NCBI RefSeq assembly: GCF_000143415.4
Contig: NW_003314367.1
Coordinates: 400,598 to 464,597, forward strand
Origin: Selaginella moellendorffii
Taxonomy: Eukaryota; Streptophyta; Lycopodiopsida; Selaginellales; Selaginellaceae
Length of the DNA stretch: 64,000 bases
Direction: 5' to 3'
Of the stretch, positions 12,255-24,054 are shown one piece after another. The notes under the pieces were generated by a model that did no database searches, was not told the origin of the DNA, and was given only the letters and a program-made list of their open reading frames with translations. Each line of letters starts with the position of its first letter. Position 1 is the stretch's first letter. The translations under genes and the position numbers were made by a program.

Positions 12255-13975
12255 TGTAAGCGACTAATTTTTCCATTCTACTTTAGTCACTTAACCACAT
12301 CTCCAACCACTTGGAGGAGTCTCTTTCACAACCTCCAAAAGTCCAATTCGGGACTTGGGGCTTGATAGCCCCGAGAATGGCATCCGTGCCACTCAACCTT
12401 AGCACTTGGTCCAAGTGCTCCACGTGTCCGGTCCCATGACCGACACCCCAAGGCACCACCGACATATCGGCCCGTTATGCTAAGGCCATGCCCATTCACT
12501 TTGGTCACACCGGTGGTCTAACGCCACCTACATCACAGTCCCATCTCCCAAAGACTGGGCCATCCGTCCATGAGTGATCATCTTAGATCCACTCCTCCGC
12601 ATCCTTAGGATGCTCACAGATATGGGGAATAGCCTTCCCCAATATCTCTTTTCCAGTCCCCACCAAGTCCCTTTCTGTCCGTGGCCGTGTTCGCCAACAC
12701 TGCCACTAGATCAAGGCCCACAGGCCCGACCACTCAGTCCAACTGTCCTCTAGGACTTCCTCACTGTGTGACTGTGTCCTTGGTCACCACACCAGAGGGC
12801 TACTTCTCTTCCTTTCCACAGTCTGGGACTTTGGGGCAACATTTTGGAACACCGTGGCCCTACGCGGGCCTCGTGGGTACTCTCCTCACCTTCTGCCCTT
12901 GGGTGCTCTAGCCATGGGCTTAGAGCGAGGTTCCGTTGAGCCACACCAGGTATCCAAGTAGGTAGTGCCACCCACACTTGGACTGGGAGCATCGGCCAGT
13001 CGATCTCCCGAGGGAACTAGAGCCGGCTCTTGAACACTTCACCAAGCTACCCCGCTTGTCGGTCCATGTTCACTCTAGTCTTGGACTTCCCAGTGGGCAG
13101 CTCATCACCCAACACTGGGTCCGGCCTTCCTGGGCCAAACTGGCCTTTCCTGGCCAAACTAGCTCCACTGCAGTCCTCCCCCTATTATACTTTTGGAGCT
13201 CACCAAACCCCCCAGGGTCTGGGAGACGAACGCTTTGGGCTTTCACCCTCTCAGACTCGAACTCGGACTCGGACTCGGTCCTGGTCTCGGTCCCGGTCTC
13301 GGTCTCGACTTCGGACTCCATCTCGGGTCCATCTCGGACTCCATCTCGGGTCCATCTCGGACTCCACCTCGGGTCCATCTCGGACTCCATCTCGGGTCCA
13401 TTTCGGGTCCATCTCGGACTCCATCTCGGGTCCATCTCGGACTCCATCTCGGGTCCATCTCGGGTCCATCTCGGACTCCATCTCGGGTCCATCTCGGACT
13501 CCATCTCGGATCCATCTCGGACTCCATCTCGGACTCCATCTCGGGTCCATCTCGGACTCCATCTCGGACTCCATCTCGGGTCCATCTCGGGCTCCATCTC
13601 AGATTCCATCTCGGATCCATCTCGGTTCCGTCTCGGACTCAATCTCGGATCCATCTCGGGTCCACCTCGAACTCCACCTCGGACTCCATCTCGGACTCCA
13701 TATCGGACTCCACCTCGGACTCCACCTCGGGGTCCTTCTCGGACACTTCCACGTGTCATGTATTGGTCCTTTTGGGTCCTTTTTTGGAGCCTCGCTTATT
13801 GCTTGCTTCGTGCTCGTTCCTCGAGCACTTTGTTGGGAGTTCCACTCCCGCTCTCGACCTTTCAAGTCGGGGCTTTTAGTCCAAACGTGTTACGCTCGTT
13901 TGGTTTTTGCTTTGGCCACCACCACATGGCACCCTTCCGGCTCCACTTTGGGGCCTAGGGATTTTGTGTCTCACA
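12255..13975 (-). repeat. Element B 3' LTR (family 1)
   Basis: 1721 bp, TGTAAGCGAC...GTCTCACA on the plus strand. The minisatellite occupies about 13252-13745. Just inside, at 13976-13990, the minus strand reads GGGTGGTGGAGT, the likely polypurine tract. Confidence 0.88.
13252..13745 (-). repeat. Minisatellite in element B 3' LTR
   Basis: Same array as in S1, seen on the plus strand as CTCGGACTCCAT / CTCGGGTCCAT units, with ACTCGG hexamers at its left edge. Unit order differs from the sister LTR at 19517-20070. Confidence 0.92.
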
Positions 13976-16900
13976 ACTCCACCACCCATAGACAAAGTTC
14001 GATGTCCTCATCAAACGATAAACTATTTTATAAAGTAATACCAACTTGTATTACCGTTTCCATCCTTGGCCCCTTGCCAATATTCGTCAATGCTCTGATA
14101 TTGAAGGCTCACCATGCCTTCCCCATCCTCTAAGGAGTGTAGTCTCTCCAACTTAGAGATTGATTGGACCACTTATGGTGATTCTCTTTTTTTTCTTGGT
14201 TTAGTTCTCACTAAACTTGTTAGAGACACCTTCTCTAACTCAATCCCACTACTCATTCTCGAGTGGTCTCACTTTCCAGCGCTATAACCCTTGCACTTTG
14301 GAACTTTTAATTCTAACTTTTCGAAGTCAATTTCCTAGGTGTCTCCGACACCTTGCATTGCACATATTGTGCAACTCCAATTCCTCATCCTAGGAAGTTC
14401 TCCACTTGAGGGCACCATCATCCTCTGTTCGATTTCATGCCACATTTGGCACTGAGTTCCAGTTATTATATTTTGTGCTAGGGCTGTCCACAGCCCTATC
14501 TTTTGGCTACTTTGCCGCTCCCTCACTTGGAGCTTTTACTTTGCCAAATTGGAGCACTTAGGAATCTATCATTGGAAGTCCATTTCCTTTCCCACAAACC
14601 GTTAGCATCAAACACACTAGTGTTCTTTGGCTAATTTTGCCATTTGGATCCCTTCCATTAAATTTCATGGCCCAAACTTGGCCACTAGTCCTTTGCTCCT
14701 ATCCTTGATTGTTGCACTCAACAACATAGGATCGCTACCTCCATTTTCGAGGTATCACTTCAGTTCCATAGCAAGACTCTTCTTTGCCAAGTCCGGAGGA
14801 TGTTCACTCCTAGTACGTCTCTTTAGCATTTTCTGCTATGGTCTCTATCCACGGCCCAACTTCGTGACCCTTCCATGGGTCTCTTATAGAGACTACTTTC
14901 CTCAGACTCACTATGCCATCGCAGGGACACAACTTATTTCCCTTAGGTGCTCTTCCCACTTGGTCACCTTGACCAAGCCACACCATCTTAAATAGTTCAA
15001 ATCAACATTTTGAACTAGGAACTTCATTCCTTAGCCAACCAAGGACCTTCTCCTTATTTGGCCATAAGATCACCTAGTGATCTCACCTTGGCACCTTAAC
15101 AGAGTTGCCAAAAGGTACTTGGTCTTCTAGACCTTCAAGTTGTTGACCATAACCCCGGGGGCATCCCCCACACTTGGCGGTGCATCCAAGCCAGCCCTTA
15201 CGGCCAAGGGTCCATAGCAACTGAGATTAGGTGTCCCCATCTCACTCACCACGTCCTTGGTGCCACTTGCACCAAAGCGTTCAAGTTAGATATGCTGAGC
15301 TTTCACACTAAGCAATCTAACTGTGCATCACGACTCCGAGGCATCCCTCGCTTAGCGGTGTGCCCAAACCAGTCTCCCCACTGAGAGTCCATGACCACCG
15401 AAATATGAGTGTCCTCATATTCCAAACCATCACCACGCCCTAGTGATTTGGGACTCGAACCCAAGCACTAGAGGGTCGGGACTCGAACCCAACCTCCGTA
15501 TATGCATCTACGGACGGCATCACACAAGATGCCTAGCGTGACTCCCCACGCCGGTGCACCAACCTATATTTAAAGCGCGCTACAGATCACAGCTTAGGAA
15601 CCTAGTTCCTCCACACTGCCAAGTCCTCTCACTTGACATGTCTGTGATCATGCATGGACTCCTCCATGCTTGGCCCCCTGGCCCACCCTTTTTAAAGTTA
15701 TCACTTTCAACTAGGGTATTTGTTCCCCCGACTTGCCAATCTCGCTTGGCAAGTCCTTCAACCACTGTAACATGGTTCCTGCATAAGCGTGAAAGTCCTT
15801 GACCATCGACTTTCGTTCAAAGCCCTCTCTTTGAACACTCGGGAACTACTTCCCTAACCTTGATAGCCTTGCCTCATGGCAAGCTTTAAGATCACGCTTT
15901 TGCTGCGCCACTCTGATTTCGCGCGTTCCATGAACCATTTACACTTGGCCTTTCTAGGTACTAATCTACCTAGAATCGTCTTTGGGAACCTTGAAGGAAC
16001 TCTGTCCCTTAGCTTGCTAAGGCCTCCCTTTTCGTAAGCTTTATAGTTGCCATATAGTCTAACATGGACAATTCCATATTTTAGACTCTCCATGGCATCA
16101 CGGTTGCTAGCAACAACATCCTCGAGCACCCTCTTGATTCTCCACTCCCAACTTGCATAACCACCGTTGGATATGCCCTTCGATTTCTATGGTTCAATTC
16201 CATCCCAATATTACTTGCCTTTTGGCCCTATATGTTTCCTTTGGTTATTCTCCTCCAGACTAGAAGGATAGCTTTGCACCTTTTACTATGCCTTAGCAAG
16301 TATTCTTAGGGATGAACTTACCCAATAGCCTAGGGAGTGGTTCCTCAATCTTGGGCATGCTCACCTTTATAATCCCATACATCGGGATTAACGTTGCTGC
16401 TTATGAGCCTTTACATGCCCATCACTAGCCTTGCCAAAATTTCATTTTTGGCTTTGTTCAATTCGGGTAGACAGTCTTCTCCTGTCTCCACAACCTTGGA
16501 CATTTGGATAGCACCTACTATCCATCATTCGCTAGGGACTTAGTCCCTTGGGCCTTATCTATTGCCTTTGCGACACAAACACTACCTTTTGGTGTTCTAG
16601 AGTGTTTGGGTGTCCCAATGATGGCCTCCTGACAATGAGCATTCCCTTTACGACATTAACTCACTATATCACAACATAAGAAATTTCTCCCTCGTAAGGG
16701 TATATCTAACTTTTTTATCCCAACAAGAAGTCTTAGGTAGTTGCCTTCTAGCAGTTTAACGAATTATTTTGCACCTTTTGCTTAGTTGCTTCATAGTTGT
16801 CAAGTTCTATAACTCATTGCTGGTGCTTCCACACCTCTATCATTATCTGGGTCACCACACTCTAACCGCATGCCTTCTAGCTTAGGCTATGCCATTCCCA

Positions 16901-17331
16901 TTTCCATTGGGATTCCTTTGGACGGGGTTCTCATGACCCGCCAACTTGACCTTAAGGCAGCATGCCTTGGCACCTTCGGTGTCTCCACACTATTAGCTCC
17001 ACAAGCCTACCTTTATGACACTTCTTACTTGTGTCTAGGTCTTTTTGCCAAGACCAATATGGTTGTCTCTTATGCCAATTATCCATTAGCATTGCACCAT
17101 AGTGTTTGCACCCAACTCTGGGCCAAAGTTGCTTTCTTCTGGGAACATCTTTCCCACAACTTTAGCATGGCACATTCTGCCATCAATGAGATACCTACTG
17201 TTCTCATACTTGGATCTTATGATCCTCCCCATACCTCATGGGGCACCATACACCTCAGTCCAAATGCTTCAACCAATCCCTTAAGACCATTTCTTGACTC
17301 CACTTGAGTCATCCAGCATTTTAGACTTTGC

Positions 17332-17811
17332 TGTAAGCTCCTAAGTGCCTTAGCCAACCAACAGAGTCGGACCCAAGACACTTCCTTCGGGATGGAAGTG
17401 AGGGGTGAGAGGTACCCATACCGGGCCGCTAGGCCACGGTGTTTCGCCCCGGCGTCCCGAAGCAAGTGTTGCACTCAAGACTTGGGGTTTAGAGGGTCCC
17501 ATGATCAAGTCTTGTGGTACCAAAGGATGTTAGGAACCTGGAAACTTGGTGTGCTTGGCTGCTTGTGCTTGCGGAGAGTGTAGCCGAACCTTAAGTCCAG
17601 TCTAACCCGGGGAGGGGGATTGGGAGTGATTTGGGAATCCGTGGATGGATGGCTAACACTCCGTTGCTCGTGCAGTGAGTAGTTGAGACCAAGTAGGAGC
17701 TGGTACCATAGGCGAGAACCTTGGCAAGGGAACTTAGCAAAAGCCAAGGCGGTGTTGGACGGGTAGACGAGGTAAGCTGACAAATTGGAAAGGAAAAATT
17801 TGTGGCTTACA
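17332..17811 (+). repeat. Insertion S4: internally deleted family 3 LTR
   Basis: 480 bp, TGTAAGCTCC to GGCTTACA, flanked by TTTGC (17327-17331) and ATTGC (17812-17816). The 3' 430 bp closely match the family 3 LTR at 28905-29351 (GGATGGAAGTG...AAGGAAAAATTTGTGGCTTACA). Removing it restores continuity with element A internal sequence at about 10790-10800. Confidence 0.82.
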
Positions 17812-18507
17812 ATTGCTAATCTAACGACCTGCGAGGTCTTGGTCTTCGAGGTGCCAACTTGCTGGAATACAACTTCTTGTATTCAGGTCCTGCTAACAAG
17901 GACCATCTTTGCAAGTGTTCCTCCAACACTTGATTTGTTCTCTTGGGGAAACCTCTTGCCCCTTAGGACCACTTGTCCATGTGATGAGAATACCAACTCA
18001 TCCTCTAAGTACACCCCCAACTCCTTGGGTTGTTCCCTCATTTATTAGAGGTAGCCCCGGCTACCATTTCAAATATTTGTGTCCTCCTCCGTATTTGACC
18101 TCCCACGGTCATCAATTCCAGTCTCAAATTTATGAGCACTTGCCTCAACTATGTGAGGATAATCTTATGACTCCTTTATTGTTTTGGAGTCTCTATCTTT
18201 CCCGTGATCCCAACTATAGTTGTTTACCACAACTACCTTAGTCAATTTGATGAGCGAAATGCTCATCCAAATCACATCCTCAACTCAATGAGGAAAACCT
18301 TGCACTGTTCCCAAGATCCCAAAGTCGTTCCATTATTGGCCCTTTTCTATCCACCACCTCGTTTCCAAGTTCACACGTGAACCGTAATGGAGAGCTATGT
18401 CTTCCCGACTTACTACTCTGCAAGGACAGGCCCACTCCTCGGACCTTCCGATGCCAACACAAGTGATGATATATTTGAGCACCAATAAAAGTTGGACTAA
18501 GGAACAA

Positions 18508-18520
18508 CTCCGATACCAAG
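18508..18520 (-). other. Primer-binding site of element B
   Basis: The minus strand reads ...GCTTACA-ACTTGGTATCGGAG, i.e. the initiator tRNA-Met site TGGTATCAGAG with one A-to-G change, placed directly after the 5' LTR. Confidence 0.85.
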
Positions 18521-18521
18521 T

Positions 18522-20299
18522 TGTAAGCGACTAATTTTTCCATTCTACTTTAGTCACTTAACCACATCTCCGACCACTTGGAGGAGTCTTTTTCACAACT
18601 TCCAAAAGTCCAATTCGGGACTTGGGGCTTGATAGCCCCGAGAATGGCATCCGTGCCACTCAACCTTAGCACTTGGTCCAAGTGCTCCACGTGTCCGGTC
18701 CCATGACCGACACCCCAAGGCACCACCAACATATCAGCCCATTACGCTAAGGCCATGCCCATTCACCTTGGTCACACCGGTGGTCTAACGCCACCTACAT
18801 CACAGTCCCATCTCCCAAAGACTGGGCCATTTGTCTATGAGTGATCATCCTAGATCCACTCCTCCGCATCCTTAGAATGCTCACAGACATGGGGAATAGC
18901 CTTCCCCAATATCTCTTTTCCAGTCCCCACCAAGTCCCTTTCTGTCCGTGGCCGTGTTCGCCAACACTGCCACTGGATCAAGGCCCACAGGTCCGACCAC
19001 TCAGTCCAACTGTCCTTTGGGACTTCCTCACTGTGTGACTGTGTCCTTGGTCACCACACCAGAGGGCTACTTCTCTTCCTTTCCACAGTCTAGGACTTTG
19101 GGGCGACATTTCGGAACACAGTGGCCCTACGCGGGCCTTGTGGGTACTCTCCTCGCCTTCTGCCCTTGGGTGCTCTAGCCATGGGCTTAGAGCGAGGTTC
19201 CGTTGAGCCACACCAGGTATCCAAGTAGGTAGTGCCACCCACACTTGGACTGGGAGCATCGGCCAGTCGATCTCCCGGGGGAACTAGAGCCGGCTCTTGA
19301 ACACTTCACCAAGCTACCCCGCTTGTCGGTCCATGTTCACTCTAGTCTTGGACTTCCCAGTGGGCAGCTCATCACCCAACACTGGGTCCAGCCTTCCTGG
19401 GCCAAACTGGCCTTTCCTGGCCAAACTGGCTCCACTGCAGTCCTCCCCCTACTATACTTTTGGAGCTCACCAAACCCCCTAGGGTCTGGGAGACGAACGC
19501 TTTGGGCTTTCACCCTCTCAGACTCGAACTCGGACTCGGACTCGGACTCGGACTCGGACTCGGACTCGGACTCGGACTCGGACTCGGGCTCGGGCTCGGT
19601 CTCGGTCTCAGCCTCGGCCTTAGTCTTGGTCTCGGTCCCGATCTCGGTCTCGGTCTCGGTCCCGGTCTCGGTCCTGGTCTCGGTCTCGACTTCGGACTCC
19701 ATCTCGGGTCCATCTCGGACTCCATCTCGGGTCCATTTCGGGTCCATCTCGGACTCCATCTCGGACTCCATCTCGGGTCCATCTCGGACTCCACCTCGGG
19801 TCCATCTCGGACTCCATCTCAGGTCCATTTCGGGTCCATCTCGGACTCCATCTCGGACTCCATCTCGGATCCATCTCGGACTCCATCTCGGACTCCATCT
19901 CGGGTCCATCTCGGGCTCCATCTCGGATTCCATCTCGGATCCATCTCGGTTCCGTCTCGGACTCAATCTCGGATCCATCTCGGGTCCACCTCGAACTCCA
20001 TCTTGGACTCCATCTCGGACTCTATATCGGACTCCACCTCAGACTCCACCTCAGGGTCCTTCTCGGACACTTCCACGTGTCATGTGTTGGTCCTTTTGGG
20101 TCTTTTTTTGGAGCCTCGCTTATTGCTCGCTTCGTGCTCGTTCCTCGAGCACTTTGTTGGGAGTTCCACTCCCACTCTCGACCTTTCAAGTCGGGGCTTT
20201 TAGTCCAAACGTGTTACGCTCGTTTGGTTTTCGCTTTGGCCACCACCACATGGCACCCTTCCGGCTCCACTTTGGGGCCTAGGGATTTTGTGTCTCACA
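18522..20299 (-). repeat. Element B 5' LTR (family 1)
   Basis: 1778 bp; same ends as the 3' LTR. It is longer because of an expanded ACTCGG hexamer run (about 19517-19590). The minisatellite continues to about 20070. Confidence 0.88.
19517..20070 (-). repeat. Hexamer and 11/12-bp minisatellite in element B 5' LTR
   Basis: ACTCGG repeated about a dozen times, then CTCGGT variants, then CTCGGACTCCAT / CTCGGGTCCAT units. The hexamer run is far shorter in the sister LTR, showing post-insertion or reverse-transcription slippage. Confidence 0.92.
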
Positions 20300-20409
20300 A
20301 TGACATATGGCATATAACATGTGGCACATAGAGGGTTTAGGTTCCTCTTCGTGGTGTTATTCTATGGTAAATCACCATAGGATAAAGGGTTAAAACCACG
20401 TGCACTACA
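20300..20409 (+). repeat. Element C 5' LTR, right part
   Basis: Continues the family 2 LTR after the element B insertion (GTTTAGGTTCC...ACCACGTGCACTACA), matching 26890-26986 and the start of S2. Confidence 0.8.
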
Positions 20410-22437
20410 TTTGGTGTTAGAGAAATATGTCTCAACGGGTATTATCCAATGAGATTGAGCAACTAATCTCGTTGTATATACAGAGATAAAAACGATGATC
20501 TGAATGAGTACATATTTGGGTGCTAAGACTTCGCATTGATTCCTTGGGTATAGATTTGGTTACCTTTTTGTACCGTAATAATGTGAGCTTGCTCTTGGGC
20601 CCATAGGATGGATTTGAGATGGTTCGTTTGCACAAATTTGTGCTTGGGCTCGTGAGTGAGGCACATTACCAATTCAAGATTATACTTTGAGTTGGCAGGA
20701 TTAATGTTAGCCTATTGCTGGTTCTATGAGTAGTTCCATATATCATAGGAAAAAATAAACCTTCCCTAGGTTTGCTATGAGTGGCAAATAGGCTGGTCCG
20801 TAGCTATTTAACATAGCACTAATGGATCCTTCTTAGACATGATTATGAGTGGATCAATCAAGATTGTAGGGATTAATCTGTTAGTTCAAGTAGTTATTGC
20901 CATGCTCTCTCATAAACTTGGATTGGACTGAAAGCAGTGCAAACACAAGCTTGAGGTTTAGTCAAAGATGAGACCGAAAAGAGAGTCATTAGGGACGAAG
21001 GACCAAACACGTAAATCATTTTCTCTTGGAGAGATGATTTGCAACGAAGTGTTAACTCATTGCTCATGTTCACGTTATGCAATCAAGAGTCCCTACCTTG
21101 ATGCATATTGGTTATGGTCGTCTTACAAGTGGTGAGTCGTGGGATGGATAGCTGTGAAGCGTTAAACCATTTTGTCTAGGTTTGCTATTGAAGACTTAGG
21201 TTGTAATGCTCAATTCTTTTCCGGGGAACTTTGCTATTGCTCTTTGAATAGTTTGGTATTGGATTAATTTTGAGTTTGGTAAAAAAAGAGAGTGGCATGA
21301 GCTTGTCCATGTTATAAACAAAAGTTAGTGGTGTGGGGTGTTGTAAATCTTTATCGGTGGATTGTGGCATTTATGTTGCATTTTGTCATGTTGAGTTGAC
21401 ACTTAATACTCACATAAACCTTTGTAGTAGTAATATATGCATTGTTCATGGTGTTGCTCAATTGATGATTAAGTCATTATGATACTTATATCATATCCAT
21501 GTGATAATGAGTAATGTGTTTACGAAGTTGTTTGGTTAAACGATGATCAACCCCAAAGTAGTTGATAGTGAAGCTAGTCTACTTGCATGAAGTAGCATTG
21601 TAGTAGCTTTGATTGGATTCTTGATGGTGGTCCATTATGCTAAGCTTAAGTTGGTTCTTTAGTTCTTTGAGTTTGCCCATTGAAGTGTTGAAAAAGGTTA
21701 TAGCACTCACTTGCTATGGTTTGTTGGTTAATCTGTTAACACTTGTAGTAGATTGTTGGATAGAGAAGGTGTGAGGTTGAGGTATTGACATTGGTAACAC
21801 TTGTGTTAGTGAAAGTGACATTGTTATCTCAAGTGATGAGGAATTTTCCTTAGACCTTAATTTTTCATGTCATTTTTCTTGTGAGTGTTTTGGCTTCACA
21901 TGGGATCTTGAAGGTGATTGAAGAAGAGTGTTAGTGCAATATGGATATCCAAAGATGTGGTCTCCGTGATCATGCCTTGGATGTTCATTTTGTAATTTTA
22001 CAGATGTCGGTGTTGGAGTTGGAAAAATGGGCAAAGATGTTCAAGGCTTAAGCATACTATGGGTCTTGAGAATTTATATTGAGGTAAACCTATGTGAAGT
22101 TGTTGGTAGGAGGAAGTTGGTTGAGTCTTGAAAGTTTGTATTCTTGGACTAAAAGTCAATTTTTTTCTAGGATGAAATTGTTTTCAAATTTTCCACAAAT
22201 TTTCTTAGGCTTTTCCAATGGCTAATCTGTTGGTCACTTTGCTCAAAAACCATTCCATTTTTGTAAGCTAATACAAACTAGTGACATGGTTAGAATTGAT
22301 TTTAGTTACCTTACACCTTAGTATGTAGTTTATATGATGTGGCCCAAAAGGGATGCAGACTTTTGAGGCTAAGGCAATTAAGTTGGATAGAGTCTAGAGT
22401 TAGTGTAGAAAAGTGGCCGTTGCACTTTTCTAAGAAG
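20410..22437 (+). mobile_element. Element C internal sequence, first segment
   Basis: Begins with a degenerate primer-binding site TGGTGTTAGAG (20412-20422). AT-rich, with stops in all frames and no recognised gag or pol remnant. Ends at the left GGTGA duplication of S2. Confidence 0.65.
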
Positions 22438-22442
22438 GGTGA

Positions 22443-23568
22443 TGTAGCGCATGTGGTTTTTACCCTTTATTCTATGTACCATAGGATAACACCACGAAGT
22501 AGAACCTAAACCTCTTTATGCCACGTGACACATGCCATGTGTCCATAGGACAGTGGTGCAGAACCTGAGGTTCAGGGCCTTGGGCCACTGAACGAAGGAA
22601 CAGTGCTAAACTCCCAAGCATAGAGCCAAGGAATGATGAAACTGAACCATGGAGCAACTCCCAAGCATACAGCCCAAGGAGCGAAGGGATAGGAGCCCGA
22701 AGCAACTTGGAACAGTCTTGGAGCAACCAGCATCCCAATGCCAGAACCAGCATGCAAAACAGAGCCAAACGGAGTCTAGCGCTATTTCGGCATACCGGTG
22801 GCCTAACGTAAGGACATGGGTACTCCACCAGCTAGCATGGAATGGAACTTAGGCTTAGACCCAAGCCGGACGTAGAACAAGGACAAGCATGCAAGCGGGA
22901 GCTAGACTATACCTCAGGTTGGTCGGCCATGCCCGACCTACCTACTATCTTGGAACCCCCCCACAGCCCCCCCCCCCCCCCCCCCTTCCCTTGAGGAACA
23001 CATGCTTTGGGCTTTCACCCCAAGCCACCCTTAGTATCAGGAGTTAGTCTTTGGGACAAGTTTGAAACTTACTAAATATGGAATGTCCCTAGATTGCGAA
23101 TTTGGACATGAGACGAACACCATTGTGTTCAGGTTGATCTCTACATTCCGTAGATATGCCAAATAAGCAAATCTGGACACTTTCCATAAATAGCATTTGG
23201 GACTGAAATAAGACTAACACAAAGGGTATGATATCAAGGGTGTTTGGCAGACACGGTAAGCTATCATCTAGCGATATTGAGGGACCAAGCTCAATATCGC
23301 AAGGGTTCCCAACACTAGCAAGTGCAAGTCAACGAATGAGTTTCTCTAACCAGGTCAAGTATGCTTGACTTAATAGACACTTAGGAATTCCTTCCTTATA
23401 CTCATCTGGTCAAGTGCACACGCGAAGACCAGTTTCTCAACTAGCTTAGGCGGAGACTGATAACGGGTCTAGCAATACTGATCTCCTGCCATCGTGGCAG
23501 TAAGGTAAGAGTGTCCGTAAGGACTGGCCGATAGGTAACTTTCGATACCCGAAGTCACATTCGCGATA
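22443..23568 (-). repeat. Solo LTR S2, family 2
   Basis: 1126 bp with perfect GGTGA target duplications (22438-22442 and 23569-23573). On the plus strand it runs from TGTAGCGCATG to TCGCGATA (terminal CA mutated to TA). It carries a 19-C run at 22967-22985 within the shared poly-G module. It has no partner LTR in the same orientation nearby. Confidence 0.9.
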
Positions 23569-23573
23569 GGTGA

Positions 23574-24049
23574 CCCTTGTGCCTTTCTTTTGTAGCATTA
23601 TGCTTAATGGCAGGTTGCACCTTGTATTTTGTTAAACTCTATGAGAGTAATGAGCTCTCACTCATCTTGACTTGGTCTTGGTGGCCATGCACCTTGGTTG
23701 AGGATAGTGATGTCCAACTTAGTTATTTGAGGTTGAGATGTTAATACCCATACTATAGTTTTGTTTATGAGGAAGTTGTGTACCGTTATGAGTCCATCTC
23801 ATGTTCTTCACTTTAGTTTTGACTAAGTGTTGATCATGCATAGCTAGCCTCTTCAAGGCATGCTCAAAGCTTTTGGCTAAACGCATTGGTGAGTTTGTTG
23901 CGATTGAGTTGGATTTGAGTGGTCATTTAGTTTGTGCTTGTTTATGAACCTATATCTTATACTTGGGGTATTATGTTCATGTTGGGTAAGTATATGACTC
24001 GATGGTATGAGTTTAGTGTTTAGGTCTTTTGAAGGCAAGTTGAAAGAGT
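23574..24049 (+). mobile_element. Element C internal sequence, second segment
   Basis: Non-coding sequence between solo LTRs S2 and S3. No homology recognised. Confidence 0.55.
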
Positions 24050-24054
24050 GATTG

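Larger units (their letters stand above)
13976..18521 (-). mobile_element. Element B internal region, non-coding
   Basis: Runs from the primer-binding site (minus strand, near 18520) to the polypurine tract (13990). Segments align with element A internal DNA; about 1.6 kb (roughly 13995-15645) has no counterpart in A, either deleted from A or gained by B. Only short ORFs are present and none resembles gag or pol. It includes two GGTTCGAGTCC motifs on the minus strand (15443-15490) and the S4 insertion (17332-17811). Confidence 0.75.
12255..20299 (-). mobile_element. Element B, complete family 1 LTR retroelement without coding capacity
   Basis: 8045 bp on the minus strand with two LTRs (5' LTR 18522-20299, 3' LTR 12255-13975). 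Flanks are GTGAC (12250-12254) and ATGAC (20300-20304), a target duplication with one mismatch. A primer-binding site lies inside the 5' LTR and a purine-rich tract lies before the 3' LTR. The two LTRs look about 97% alike over the first 250 bp, with mostly transition differences, so the insertion is fairly recent. The internal 4.5 kb has no minus-strand frame above roughly 92 codons and no reverse transcriptase or integrase motif that I can see. It resembles a LARD-type non-autonomous element. Confidence 0.88.

Noticed and set aside
15443-15490. Possible tRNA genes from two GGTTCGAGTCC motifs on the minus strand
   Set aside because: No matching acceptor stem, D arm or anticodon arm could be folded around either motif.
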